DNA from: Gammaproteobacteria bacterium
Lineage (GTDB): Bacteria; Pseudomonadota; Gammaproteobacteria; Steroidobacterales; Rariloculaceae
DNA: 64,000 nt
NCBI GenBank assembly: GCA_017577365.1
Contig: PKRJ01000010.1
Span: forward strand, 13,246 to 77,245
Direction of reading: 5' to 3'
Below the pieces are notes generated by a model, which did no database searches, had not been told where the DNA came from, and saw only the letters and a program-made list of their open reading frames with translations. Positions 8,125 through 16,203 of this stretch are shown here, in pieces. A program made the position numbers and the translations under genes. Positions within the stretch are counted from its first letter, which is position 1. The number at the start of each line of letters is the position of its first letter.

Positions 8125-8811
8125 ATGCGGCTGCTCGCTATCGATACTTCGAGCCGAATCGGCTCCATTGCCCTGCTCGACGGCGACGACGTCGCCGAGC
8201 GATTCATCGCGACGCCCCGCGAGCAGGCCGATCTCGTCTTACCGCTGATCGACGACGTGCTCGCATCGCGCGACGTTCGCCTCGAGGATCTCGATGCGTT
8301 CGTGCTCGGCCGCGGCCCCGGCTCGTTCACGGGTATTCGGATCGCCGCCTCGGTTCTGCAAGGGCTCGCGTTCGCCGCCGAGCGGCCCGTCGTTTCCGTG
8401 TCGAGTCTCGAGGCGCTCGCGCAGCGCGCGTGGCGAGAGCTCGGGATCGAAGATGCGCTCGTGTGCGTCGACGCTCGCATGCAAGAGGTCTATCTCGCGC
8501 GTTACGTCGTGCGCGCCGGCCGCGCGACGCTCGTCGGCGAGGAGCGGCTCGTGTCGCCGAGCGACGTCGCTGCGCCTCACGATCCCCCGCCTTCGGCGGG
8601 CGGATGGTCCGCGGTGGGCGATGGTTTTGGAACGTACCGCGACGCGCTCGCGCCGGTGCTGGCCTGCGCGTCTTCCGTCGTGCCGGATCTCGTCCCGTCC
8701 GCACGTGATCTGCTCGTGGGAGGCAGCGCCGAGCTCGCGGCCGGCCGGACGCTCGCCCCCGAGGCCGCTTTGCCCGTGTATCTGCGCGACGAGAACGCGT
8801 GGCGCAAATAG
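8125..8811 (+). CDS. tsaB: tRNA N6-threonylcarbamoyladenosine biosynthesis protein TsaB
   Basis: TsaB is the non-catalytic partner of TsaD in making t6A at position 37 of ANN-decoding tRNAs. The 228-residue protein starts LLAIDTSSRIGSIALLDGD, has the ASKHA-fold motif LGRGPGSFTGIRI at about residues 61-73, and GLAFAAERPVVSVSSLEALA, all diagnostic of TsaB. The ATG at 8125 was chosen because the similarity begins exactly there. It lies just after yoaA and is followed by the first large palindrome and then phoB. Confidence 0.94.
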   Translation: MRLLAIDTSSRIGSIALLDGDDVAERFIATPREQADLVLPLIDDVLASRDVRLEDLDAFVLGRGPGSFTGIRIAASVLQGLAFAAERPVVSVSSLEALAQRAWRELGIEDALVCVDARMQEVYLARYVVRAGRATLVGEERLVSPSDVAAPHDPPPSAGGWSAVGDGFGTYRDALAPVLACASSVVPDLVPSARDLLVGGSAELAAGRTLAPEAALPVYLRDENAWRK

Positions 8812-8813
8812 GC

Positions 8814-8938
8814 GCGAGGTGGACCCGATGCTGTGGGCCTTCGCGGCAGCGTGCGAGCCATGGATCGCGAGCCCGCAGCGCACGGGGAAGCGCCTGCAGC
8901 GGTGCCGCGAAGGCCCACAGCATCGGGGTCCACCTCGC
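8814..8938 (+). repeat. Large palindromic element, copy A
   Basis: Inverted repeat with arms 8814-8848 and 8903-8938 (35 and 36 nt, identical except for one extra base) around a 54-nt loop. The loop carries GCCATGGATCGC at 8857-8868, 8 nt after the left arm, then GAGCCCGCAGCG and a terminal GCAGCGG. Two other copies (25811-25924 and 42102-42224) share the loop layout but have different arms. It sits directly after the tsaB stop and before the phoB promoter region, so it could also terminate tsaB transcription. Confidence 0.9.
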
Positions 8939-8944
8939 CAGGGA

Positions 8945-8962
8945 CCGTCACCGCGATGTAAC
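8945..8962 (+). promoter_or_regulatory. Putative Pho box upstream of phoB
   Basis: CCGTCAC-CGCG-ATGTAAC resembles two CTGTCAT half-sites separated by 4 nt, the PhoB binding pattern. It ends 14 nt before the phoB ATG, consistent with autoregulation under phosphate limitation. The match is imperfect and based on reading alone. Confidence 0.45.
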
Positions 8963-8976
8963 AATGTGAAGCTTTA

Positions 8977-9705
8977 ATGACGCTGCCCCGAGCGGATCGG
9001 AAGTCGGTATCGGTGTCGGACAAGCGAGTGCTCGTCGTCGAGGACGAGGAACCGATCAGGGAAATGATGCGATTCCGCCTCGGGCGGGCGGGATACGACG
9101 TGACCGAGGCAGCGAACGGCGCCGACGCTCGCGCCGCGATCGCCGATCGCAGGCCGGACGTGATCGTCATGGACTGGATGCTGCCGGATATCAGCGGGCT
9201 CGAGCTGACTCGGCAGCTGAAGCGCGATCCCGCGACGCGCGAGATTCCGATCATCATGGTCACCGCGCGCGCTCAAGAGGACGATCGCGTGGCGGGCCTC
9301 GAAGGCGGCGCGGACGACTATGTCGTGAAGCCGTTCTCGTTCCGCGAGCTCGCGGCAAGGATCAAGGCCGTGATGCGGCGCGCCGCGCTCGACGACGACG
9401 AGGTGCTCGTGGCCGGTCGGCTCGTTCTCGATCCGGCCAGCCATCGCGTCACGATCGACGGCGTCGAAGTCGCGCTCGCGCCGACGGAGTTTCGGCTGCT
9501 CAAGTTCTTAATGCAGCACCCGGATCGCGTCTTCAGTCGTGCACAGCTCCTCGATCGAGTCTGGGGCGGCAACGTCTACATCGAGGAGCGGACGGTCGAC
9601 GTTCACGTGCGCCGCCTGCGTCAAGCGCTCGGCCCTCATGGATACGATAAACTCATCCGTACCGTCCGCGGCGCCGGCTACGGCTTTTCGCCCGATCGCG
9701 CGTGA
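8977..9705 (+). CDS. phoB: Phosphate regulon response regulator PhoB
   Basis: OmpR/PhoB-class DNA-binding regulator of 242 residues. The receiver domain (about 17-130) contains the acidic pocket VVEDEEP, phospho-acceptor Asp66 in VIVMDWMLPD, and Lys in YVVKPFSF. The C-terminal winged helix (about 145-238) has APTEFRLLKFLMQHPDRVFSR, WGGNVYIEERTVDVHVRRLRQAL and IRTVRGAGYGF. Identity as PhoB rests on these PhoB-like blocks and on the phoR, phoU and pst genes that follow. The ATG at 8977 gives a 12-residue extension; GTG at 9013 is an alternative start. The stop overlaps phoR by 4 nt. Confidence 0.95.
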   Translation: MTLPRADRKSVSVSDKRVLVVEDEEPIREMMRFRLGRAGYDVTEAANGADARAAIADRRPDVIVMDWMLPDISGLELTRQLKRDPATREIPIIMVTARAQEDDRVAGLEGGADDYVVKPFSFRELAARIKAVMRRAALDDDEVLVAGRLVLDPASHRVTIDGVEVALAPTEFRLLKFLMQHPDRVFSRAQLLDRVWGGNVYIEERTVDVHVRRLRQALGPHGYDKLIRTVRGAGYGFSPDRA

Positions 9706-11027
9706 AACTTCCTCAGCGGTGGACATCGCAGCTTGGCTTGCTCGCCGCGTGGCTCGGCGGTGCCGTGCTGCTCGGCCTGTGGTTCGGCGCGATCAGCTGG
9801 TGGCTCGTCGCCGCGCTCGCGCTCTACGTCGCGCACGTGCTGCGGCAGGTCTACATGCTCGACCGCGTGCTGTTTGGCGAGAAGCGCGCGCCGAGCTTCG
9901 AGACGCGAGGGCTCTGGGCGGAGCTCTTGGCGCGCGTGGAGAAGATCCGCGCGAAGGCGCGCAGCCGCAAGAAGAAATATCACCGCCTGCTGCGCGAAGT
10001 GTGGGAGAGCACGGGGGCGCTTCGCGACGGCGGCATCATTCTGAATGCCGATCACGAGATCCTCTGGTGCAATCCGGCCGCGACGACCTTGCTCGGTCTC
10101 GACCCCGCACGGGATATCGGCAACCGCATCGACAACCTCGTTCGGCACCCGGATTTCGTGCGTTATCTGACCGCGCCGAAGGGCGAAGAGGTGACGATCC
10201 CGTCGCCGGTCCGGCAGGACGCGTGGCTCGCGATCACGATCATCCCGTATGGGCAGAACCAGCGGCTCGCGATCGCGCGCGACGTCACGCGGCAAGTGAA
10301 GCTCGAGACGATGCGGCGCGATTTCGTCGCGAACGCGTCGCACGAGCTGAGGTCGCCGTTGACGGTGATTCGCGGCTATCTCGACGCGCTCGACGAGGAC
10401 GGGGAATTGCCGAAGGGGCTCGAGGCTCCGGTCGCCGAGATGCGGCGCCAGGCGGATCGTATGACGCAGATCCTCGAGGATCTGATCGAGCTCACGCGGC
10501 TCGAGTCGGCCGAGCCGGCCGCGCCGAAGGAGCTCGTCGACGTTGCGGCGCTGCTCGGACGGATCGTCGAGGAGCTCGCGCGGAGCGCCGAGGGACGCAC
10601 TCTTGAGCTTCATCTCGAGACCGACCTCGCGCTGCTTGGCAGCGAATCGGAGCTCCACTCGGTCTTCTACAATCTGATCCACAACGCGGTGCGTTTCACG
10701 CCGCCGCCCGGACGGATCGACGTCACGTGGCGTGCGAGCGGCGAGGGGGCGGAGCTCTCGGTGAAGGATACCGGCATCGGCATCCCCGAGGATCAGGTCC
10801 CGCGGATCACCGAGCGCTTCTATCGAGTCGATCCCGGCCGTTCGCGCGCGACGGGCGGCACGGGGCTCGGCCTCTCGATCGTCAAGCACGCGCTGCAACG
10901 GCACGGCGCGACGCTCGCGATCGAGAGTCGCGAGGGTGAAGGCAGCACGTTCACGTGCCGTTTCCCGCCGGAGAGGATCGCGAGGCGCGGCGGCTCGGAA
11001 CGCGCACCCGGACGGGCGGTCATATAA
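9702..11027 (+). CDS. phoR: Phosphate regulon sensor histidine kinase PhoR
   Basis: Inner-membrane kinase of 441 residues. Two adjacent N-terminal membrane segments (about 9-31 and 31-48) are followed by a basic linker, a PAS domain (about 105-200, GGIILNADHEILWCNPAA), the HisKA domain with phosphorylated His214 in NASHELRSPLTVIRGY, and a HATPase domain with N, G1 and G2 boxes (NLIHNAVRFT, VKDTGIGIPEDQ, GGTGLGLSIVKH). There is no large periplasmic sensor, as expected for PhoR, which senses through the Pst-PhoU complex. It starts with GTG within the phoB stop. Its own stop codon lies inside a TATAAT that may serve phoU. Confidence 0.95.
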   Translation: MKLPQRWTSQLGLLAAWLGGAVLLGLWFGAISWWLVAALALYVAHVLRQVYMLDRVLFGEKRAPSFETRGLWAELLARVEKIRAKARSRKKKYHRLLREVWESTGALRDGGIILNADHEILWCNPAATTLLGLDPARDIGNRIDNLVRHPDFVRYLTAPKGEEVTIPSPVRQDAWLAITIIPYGQNQRLAIARDVTRQVKLETMRRDFVANASHELRSPLTVIRGYLDALDEDGELPKGLEAPVAEMRRQADRMTQILEDLIELTRLESAEPAAPKELVDVAALLGRIVEELARSAEGRTLELHLETDLALLGSESELHSVFYNLIHNAVRFTPPPGRIDVTWRASGEGAELSVKDTGIGIPEDQVPRITERFYRVDPGRSRATGGTGLGLSIVKHALQRHGATLAIESREGEGSTFTCRFPPERIARRGGSERAPGRAVI

Positions 11028-11028
11028 T
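11023..11028 (+). promoter_or_regulatory. Putative -10 element for phoU
   Basis: TATAAT overlaps the phoR stop codon, 46 nt before the phoU ATG. No convincing -35 is visible. It could give phoU an expression route independent of phoBR. Confidence 0.35.
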
Positions 11029-11073
11029 CCCCCGAAACGCAAGGTCCGCGTCTCGCGGCAGGAGCAGGCGGCG

Positions 11074-11814
11074 ATGGAAGTCGAAGATCTCGGGCACCAC
11101 ATTTCGCGTCGCTTCAACGAGGATCTCGAGCGCGTCCGCAACTCCGTGCTGACGATGGGCGGACTCGTCGAGGAGCAGCTCGCTCGCGGGATGCGCGCGC
11201 TCGCCGAAGGCAATAGCGAGCTCGGTCTCAAGGTCGCCGAGGACGACGACAAGGTCAACCGCATGGAGGTCAGCATCGACGAGGAGTGCAGCCGGATCCT
11301 CGCGACGCGCGCGCCGACGGCGGGCGACCTGCGCCTGATCATCGCCGTGATCAAGACCATCACCGATCTCGAGCGTATCGGCGACGAGGCGGAGAAGATC
11401 GGCGTGCTGGCCGCGCGGCTCGCGACGGTCGAGCGTCCGTCGACGAACTATCGCGAGCTCCGCAACCTCGCGGGGCACGTTCAGGAGATGCTGCGCGGCG
11501 CGCTCGACGCGTTCGCGCGTCTCGATGCGGACGCGGCGCTCGCGGTCGTGAAGGCCGACGATATCGTCGACGAGGAGTACGAGGCGATCACGCGTCAGGG
11601 CATCACGTTCATGATCGAGGACCCGCGCACGATCTCGCGGGTCATGGATACGATGTGGGTCGCGCGCGCGCTCGAGCGCATCGGCGATCATGCGAAGAAT
11701 ATCTGCGAGTACGTGATCTACATGGTGCACGGCAAGGATTTGCGCTATACCGATCTCGCACATATCGAGGCCGAGGTGCGTGAAGCGGCGCGTCGGCGGG
11801 AGACTCAGTCTTGA
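11074..11814 (+). CDS. phoU: Phosphate signalling protein PhoU
   Basis: Cytoplasmic negative regulator that links the PstSCAB transporter to PhoR. The 246-residue protein shows the two-fold repeat of three-helix bundles with metal-binding E/D-xxx-D motifs: DDDKVNRMEVSIDEEC and ITDLERIGDEAEKI in the first half, ADDIVDEEYEAI and ARALERIGDHAKNICEYVIYMVHG in the second. The ATG at 11074 follows AGGAG at 11060-11064 by about 9 nt. Here phoU sits with phoBR rather than at the end of the pst operon as in E. coli. Confidence 0.95.
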   Translation: MEVEDLGHHISRRFNEDLERVRNSVLTMGGLVEEQLARGMRALAEGNSELGLKVAEDDDKVNRMEVSIDEECSRILATRAPTAGDLRLIIAVIKTITDLERIGDEAEKIGVLAARLATVERPSTNYRELRNLAGHVQEMLRGALDAFARLDADAALAVVKADDIVDEEYEAITRQGITFMIEDPRTISRVMDTMWVARALERIGDHAKNICEYVIYMVHGKDLRYTDLAHIEAEVREAARRRETQS

Positions 11815-12350
11815 ATGCAATCGCGGAACGGGCTTCTGGCCGCGGGCTCTTCGGGACGCGGCGCGGGCGAAGACTCTTGAACGCCGCCGGCGCGGCTGCG
11901 GTCGTCGGGCTCATGGCGTACGCGCTCTATCAGCAGCACGTCGTCGGCCTCGAGCCGTGCCCGCTGTGCATCTTCCAGCGCGTCGCGATGATCGCGCTCG
12001 GCGTCGTATTCGCGGTCGCGGCGCTCCACGCGCCGGTCGGACGCGGCGCTCGCGTCTACGGCGCGCTCGGCACGGTCGTGGCGCTGGCCGGGATCGGCAT
12101 CGCCGGCCGGCACGTATATCTTCAGAACCTGCCGCCCGAAGCCGTGCCGGCATGCGGACCGGGGCTCGACTACATGCTCGAGGTCTTCCCGCTGACCGAA
12201 ACGCTGCGCATGGTCTTCACCGGCTCGGGCGAGTGCGCCGAGATCGATTGGACGTTCATCGGCTTGAGCATGCCGGCCTGGGTGCTGATCTGGTTCGTGC
12301 TGCTCGGCGCGCTCGCCGTCGGCGCGAACTGGGGCCGCGTCTCGCGCTGA
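11811..12350 (+). CDS. dsbB: Disulfide bond formation protein DsbB
   Basis: Quinone-linked inner-membrane oxidase that re-oxidises periplasmic DsbA. The 179-residue sequence has four hydrophobic segments and both redox pairs: Cys50/Cys53 in EPCPLC and Cys115/Cys142 in PACGPG and SGECAE, plus the quinone-site Arg in IFQRV. The TTG start at 11811 overlaps the phoU stop (TTGA); a second TTG at 11877 would trim a basic N-terminus and cannot be excluded. Its place right after phoU suggests cotranscription with the Pho genes, which is unusual and has no obvious functional logic. It runs convergently into dapE with a 36-nt gap and no clear terminator. Confidence 0.93.
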   Translation: MNAIAERASGRGLFGTRRGRRLLNAAGAAAVVGLMAYALYQQHVVGLEPCPLCIFQRVAMIALGVVFAVAALHAPVGRGARVYGALGTVVALAGIGIAGRHVYLQNLPPEAVPACGPGLDYMLEVFPLTETLRMVFTGSGECAEIDWTFIGLSMPAWVLIWFVLLGALAVGANWGRVSR

Positions 12351-12386
12351 CCCGGCCCCGCGCTCCGACCGTCCTCGAAGCGAACG

Positions 12387-13523
12387 CTACCGCCCGAGCA
12401 GCAAGCGCTCCGCGATCCGAAAATACATCCGCTCGAGCCGCACGAGGTCCTCGATCGCGACTTCCTCGTTGACCTTGTGGATCGTCGCGTTCACCGGCCC
12501 GAGCTCGACGACGTCGATCCCGTACGGCGCGATGTAGCGTCCGTCCGACGTTCCGCCGCTCGTCGAGAGCTCGGGATCGAGGCCCGTCTCCTCTTTGACG
12601 GCCGCGCTCACGGCTTCGGTGAGCTTGCCGGGTTTCGTCAGGAACGGCTCTCCGGCGATCCGCCAACGGATCTCGTAATCGATGCCGAGCCGTTTCAGCT
12701 CCTGCTCGACCCGCTCGGCGAGCGTCGCGGCCGTCCACACGGTCGAGTAGCGGAAATTGAAGCGGCACTTCAGCTCGCCCGGCACGACGTTCGGCGCGCC
12801 GGCGTCGGAGTGCACATTGACCATCTGGAACGAGGTCGGCGGGAAATGCTCGTTGCCCCGATCCATCGGCTCGCGCGTGATCGCCGCGACGAAACGCGCG
12901 AACGCGTGCATCGGATTCTCGGCGGCGAGCGGGTAGGCGACGTGACCCTGCACACCGCGAATCGTCAGGAAGCCGGTGAGCGAGCCGCGTCGGCCGATGC
13001 GCACGGTATCGCCGAGCCGCTCGCTGCTCGACGGCTCGCCGACGATGCAGTACTCGAAGAGCTCGCCGCGCTCGGCGAGCCGTTGCATGACCTTCTTCGT
13101 GCCGTCCTCGGCGACGCCTTCCTCGTCGCTCGTGATGAGCAAGGCGATCGAGCCGGGAGCGTCCGGATACGTGCGGACGAAGCGCTCCGCGGCTTTGATC
13201 ATCGCGGCCAGGCTGCCCTTCATGTCCGCGGCGCCGCGTCCGATCAGCCGGCCGTCGCGCACCGTCGCCGAGAACGGCGGGACGCTCCACTGATCCTCGG
13301 GGCCCGGCGGCACGACGTCGGTATGGCCGGCGAAGACGACGCAGGGTTTGCCGTCGCCGTGCCTGAGCCAGACGTTGTCGACGTTGCCGAAACGCATGTG
13401 CTCGGCTTCGAAGCCCGACGGGGCGAGCTCCTCGGCGATCAGCGCCTGGCAGCCCGCGTCCTCCGGTGTGACCGACGGGCGCTCGATGAGCGCGCGGGCG
13501 AGGTCTAGGAGATCGACGCTCAC
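12387..13523 (-). CDS. dapE: Succinyl-diaminopimelate desuccinylase
   Basis: Zinc hydrolase of the lysine/meso-diaminopimelate pathway, acting on N-succinyl-L,L-DAP in the cytoplasm. At 378 residues it matches the family. Metal ligands and catalytic residues fall at the classic numbers: His67 and Asp69 in GHTDVVPPG, Asp100 in GRGAADMKG, Glu134/Glu135 in TSDEEG, and the late GPVNATIHKVNE carries the final His ligand. The GTG start at 13523 is chosen because similarity begins there and AGGAG lies about 9 nt upstream. It works in the same succinylase branch as dapD at 33326-34150. It is transcribed away from pstS. Confidence 0.96.
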   Translation of the reverse strand: MSVDLLDLARALIERPSVTPEDAGCQALIAEELAPSGFEAEHMRFGNVDNVWLRHGDGKPCVVFAGHTDVVPPGPEDQWSVPPFSATVRDGRLIGRGAADMKGSLAAMIKAAERFVRTYPDAPGSIALLITSDEEGVAEDGTKKVMQRLAERGELFEYCIVGEPSSSERLGDTVRIGRRGSLTGFLTIRGVQGHVAYPLAAENPMHAFARFVAAITREPMDRGNEHFPPTSFQMVNVHSDAGAPNVVPGELKCRFNFRYSTVWTAATLAERVEQELKRLGIDYEIRWRIAGEPFLTKPGKLTEAVSAAVKEETGLDPELSTSGGTSDGRYIAPYGIDVVELGPVNATIHKVNEEVAIEDLVRLERMYFRIAERLLLGR

Positions 13524-13639
13524 GGCCGGCGCTCCTGTAAGTCGTGGACGAGCTTCTCTTTCGAAGCCTTTGAACCGTCGAGACTTGCTTGGAATCGATG
13601 CCTCGCGCGGCGCCCGGCGCCGTGTCCGTTGAAACCTTT

Positions 13640-13657
13640 CCGTAACATTTCGCCCAT
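13640..13657 (+). promoter_or_regulatory. Weak Pho-box-like site upstream of pstS
   Basis: CCGTAAC-ATTT-CGCCCAT has the 7-4-7 spacing of a Pho box with an AT-rich spacer, 14 nt before the pstS ATG. The second half-site is poor, so this is a suggestion supported mainly by the position in front of pstSCAB. Confidence 0.3.
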
Positions 13658-13671
13658 ACCTTTTGCGCGTG

Positions 13672-14796
13672 ATGCGAGCCGACTCATCCCTGTTCGTGCG
13701 CGCGGGCCGCAAGGCCGGGCGCGCCGCGGGACGGCGGACGGCCCGAGCCCGCCGGCGCGGCCTCGCGGCCGCGGCCCTGCTCGCGGCCGTCGTGACGGCC
13801 GCGCAAGGGCAGACCGCCCGCGACTATATCAGTATCGTCGGGTCCTCGACGGTCTATCCCTTCGCGACGGTGGTCGCCGAGCGCTTCGGGCGAGCGACGC
13901 GCTTCAAGACGCCGAAGATCGAGGCCACCGGCAGCGGCGGCGGCATCAAGCTGTTCTGCAACGGGATCGGCGTGCGCCATCCCGACATCGTGAACTCGTC
14001 GCGGCGCATCAAGCCTTCCGAGATCGAGAACTGCCGGCGCCACGGCGTCGACGATATCGTCGAGATCGTGATCGGCTACGACGGCATCGTGCTCGCGACG
14101 TCGCGGAAAGCGCCGCCGATGTCGCTGACGCTGCCGCAAGTTTATCTCGCGCTCGCGAAGCGCGTTCCGGATCCTTCGGGCGCGGGCCGGCTCGTGCCCA
14201 ACCCGTATCGGACCTGGGCCGATATCGACCCGTCTTTGCCGGCCGCGAGGATCGAGGTGCTCGGCCCGCCGCCGACGTCGGGGACGCGCGACGCGTTTCT
14301 CGAGCTCGCGATGGAAGGCGGGTGCGACGCGTTCGAGCCGATCCGCGCGCTCGATCCCGGCGAGCGGCTCGCCGCGTGCCACACGATCCGGGAGGACGGC
14401 GGCTACATCGAAGCCGGGGAGAACGACAACCTGATCGTGCAGAAGCTCGACGCGAATCCGTCGGCCGTCGGCATCTTCGGCTACAGCTTCATGGACCAGA
14501 ACGGCGATCGGGTGAGACCCATCGCGATCGACGGGATCGAGCCGACGTTCGACAGCATCGCCGACGGCCGCTATCCGATCGCGAGACCGCTCTACTTCTA
14601 CGTGAAAAAGGCGCACGTCGGCGTGATTCCCGGTATCGAGGGGTATCTCCGCGAGTTCATCAGCGAAAGCGCGGCCGGCGATTTCGGCTACCTCTCGGAG
14701 CTCGGCCTCGTGCCGCTCCGCGATCGAGAGCGGCTGCGCATGCTCGAGCGCGTCGAAACGCTCGAGCCGCTGACGCTGTCCGCGCTCGCGCCGTAG
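13672..14796 (+). CDS. pstS: Phosphate ABC transporter substrate-binding protein PstS
   Basis: Periplasmic phosphate-binding protein of 374 residues. A strongly basic n-region (RAGRKAGRAAGRRTARARRR) precedes a hydrophobic core GLAAAALLAAVV and an AQGQ cleavage area near residue 49. The phosphate-site motif IVGSSTVYPF follows, then ATGSGGGIKLFCNG, VNSSRRIK and PPTSGTRDAFLELAM. This is the longer PstS class found in many marine and soil proteobacteria rather than the E. coli type. TTG 13663, GTG 13669 and ATG 13672 are all in frame; the ATG is preferred, with no good ribosome site seen. pstC begins 22 nt downstream. Confidence 0.92.
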   Translation: MRADSSLFVRAGRKAGRAAGRRTARARRRGLAAAALLAAVVTAAQGQTARDYISIVGSSTVYPFATVVAERFGRATRFKTPKIEATGSGGGIKLFCNGIGVRHPDIVNSSRRIKPSEIENCRRHGVDDIVEIVIGYDGIVLATSRKAPPMSLTLPQVYLALAKRVPDPSGAGRLVPNPYRTWADIDPSLPAARIEVLGPPPTSGTRDAFLELAMEGGCDAFEPIRALDPGERLAACHTIREDGGYIEAGENDNLIVQKLDANPSAVGIFGYSFMDQNGDRVRPIAIDGIEPTFDSIADGRYPIARPLYFYVKKAHVGVIPGIEGYLREFISESAAGDFGYLSELGLVPLRDRERLRMLERVETLEPLTLSALAP

Positions 14797-14817
14797 CGGC
14801 ATGCGCCGTCTCGACCG

Positions 14818-16203
14818 ATGAGCATCTCCACGCTTCTCGCCGCGTTGCTCGCGCTGACGTCGGTCGCGTACATCGCGGGCCGCAGGCGGGCGGTGGTCGG
14901 CTCGGCGAGCGCGCCGATTCGAACCTTTCACTCCCTGCCGGGCTACTACGGCGGCTACGTCGCGCTTTGGTGCCTGCTGCCCGCGCTCGCGTTGCTCGCG
15001 ATCTGGGTCGTCGTCGAGCCGATCGTGCTGCGCGCCGCCGTCATCGACTCGCTGCCGCCCGAGCTCGCGGAGCTCCCGGAGGATCGGTTCGGCCTTTTTC
15101 TTGCCGACGTTCGCAATCTCGTCGACGGCAACCTCGTCTTCGGCGCGCCCGACCCGGCCGTGCAGGCGGCGGCCGAGCGTTACGCGGAGGTGCGAAAGAC
15201 GAGCCGGCACCTGCTGCTCGGCTCGCTGCTCGTCGTCGGCGTCGCGTCGCTCGTCTTCGCGCTTCGTCGCGTTCAGCCTGCGATGCGGGCGCGGATCAAG
15301 GTCGAGAAAGCCATCGAATATCTCTTGATCGGGGCGTCGCTCGTCGCGATCCTGACGACGATCGGCATTTTTCTCTCGGTGCTCTTCGAGGCGCTGCGCT
15401 TCTTCCGGCTCGTCTCGCCGATCGATTTCCTGTTCGGGCTCGAGTGGAGCCCGCAGACCGCGATTCGCGAGGATCAGGTCGGCTCGTCGGGAGCGTTCGG
15501 CGCGGTTCCGCTCTTCGTCGGCACGCTCTTGATCTCCGGCATCGCGATGCTCGTCGCGGTGCCGGTCGGGCTGATGTCCGCGATCTATCTTTCCGAGTAC
15601 GCCGGGCCGCGAATGCGCAGCTGGGCGAAACCGCTGCTCGAGCTCCTCGCGGGCATTCCGACGGTCGTGTACGGCTATTTCGCGGCGCTATGGGTCGGCC
15701 CGGCGCTGCGGCGGCTCGGCGACGCGCTGGGCCTCGAGGTCGCTTCCGAGTCGGCGCTCGGCGCGGGCCTCGTGATGGGCATCATGATCATCCCGTTCGT
15801 CTCGTCGTTGTCGGACGACGTGATCAATGCCGTCCCGCAGTCGCTCCGCGACGGATCGTACGGCCTGGGCGCGACGAAATCCGAGACGATCAGGCAAGTC
15901 GTGCTGCCGGCCGCGCTGCCGGGCATCGTCGGCGCGGTGCTGCTCGCCGTCTCGCGGGCGATCGGCGAGACGATGATCGTCGTCATGGCCGCGGGGCTCG
16001 CCGCGAATCTATCGCTGAACCCGCTCGAGGCCGTGACGACCGTGACCGTGCAGATCGTCACACTCCTCGTCGGCGACCAGGAATTCGACAGCGCGAAGAC
16101 GCTCGCGGCGTTCGCGCTCGGTCTCGTGCTCTTCCTCGTGACGCTCGCGTTGAACGTCGTCGCGCTGCGCGTCGTGCGCAAGTACAGGGAACAATATGAG
16201 TGA
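14818..16203 (+). CDS. pstC: Phosphate ABC transporter permease PstC
   Basis: Inner-membrane permease of 461 residues, well above the roughly 320 of E. coli PstC. The extra part is N-terminal: hydrophobic segments at about 2-20 and 45-65, a hydrophilic stretch rich in ELAELPEDRF up to about 130, and another segment near 132-150 before the canonical permease domain. The permease core shows VPLFVGTLLISGIAMLVAVPVGLMSAIYLSEY, GIPTVVYGYFA and the EAA loop SYGLGATKSETIRQVVLPAALPGI. It overlaps pstA by 8 nt, which ties the two together in one operon. Confidence 0.94.
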   Translation: MSISTLLAALLALTSVAYIAGRRRAVVGSASAPIRTFHSLPGYYGGYVALWCLLPALALLAIWVVVEPIVLRAAVIDSLPPELAELPEDRFGLFLADVRNLVDGNLVFGAPDPAVQAAAERYAEVRKTSRHLLLGSLLVVGVASLVFALRRVQPAMRARIKVEKAIEYLLIGASLVAILTTIGIFLSVLFEALRFFRLVSPIDFLFGLEWSPQTAIREDQVGSSGAFGAVPLFVGTLLISGIAMLVAVPVGLMSAIYLSEYAGPRMRSWAKPLLELLAGIPTVVYGYFAALWVGPALRRLGDALGLEVASESALGAGLVMGIMIIPFVSSLSDDVINAVPQSLRDGSYGLGATKSETIRQVVLPAALPGIVGAVLLAVSRAIGETMIVVMAAGLAANLSLNPLEAVTTVTVQIVTLLVGDQEFDSAKTLAAFALGLVLFLVTLALNVVALRVVRKYREQYE

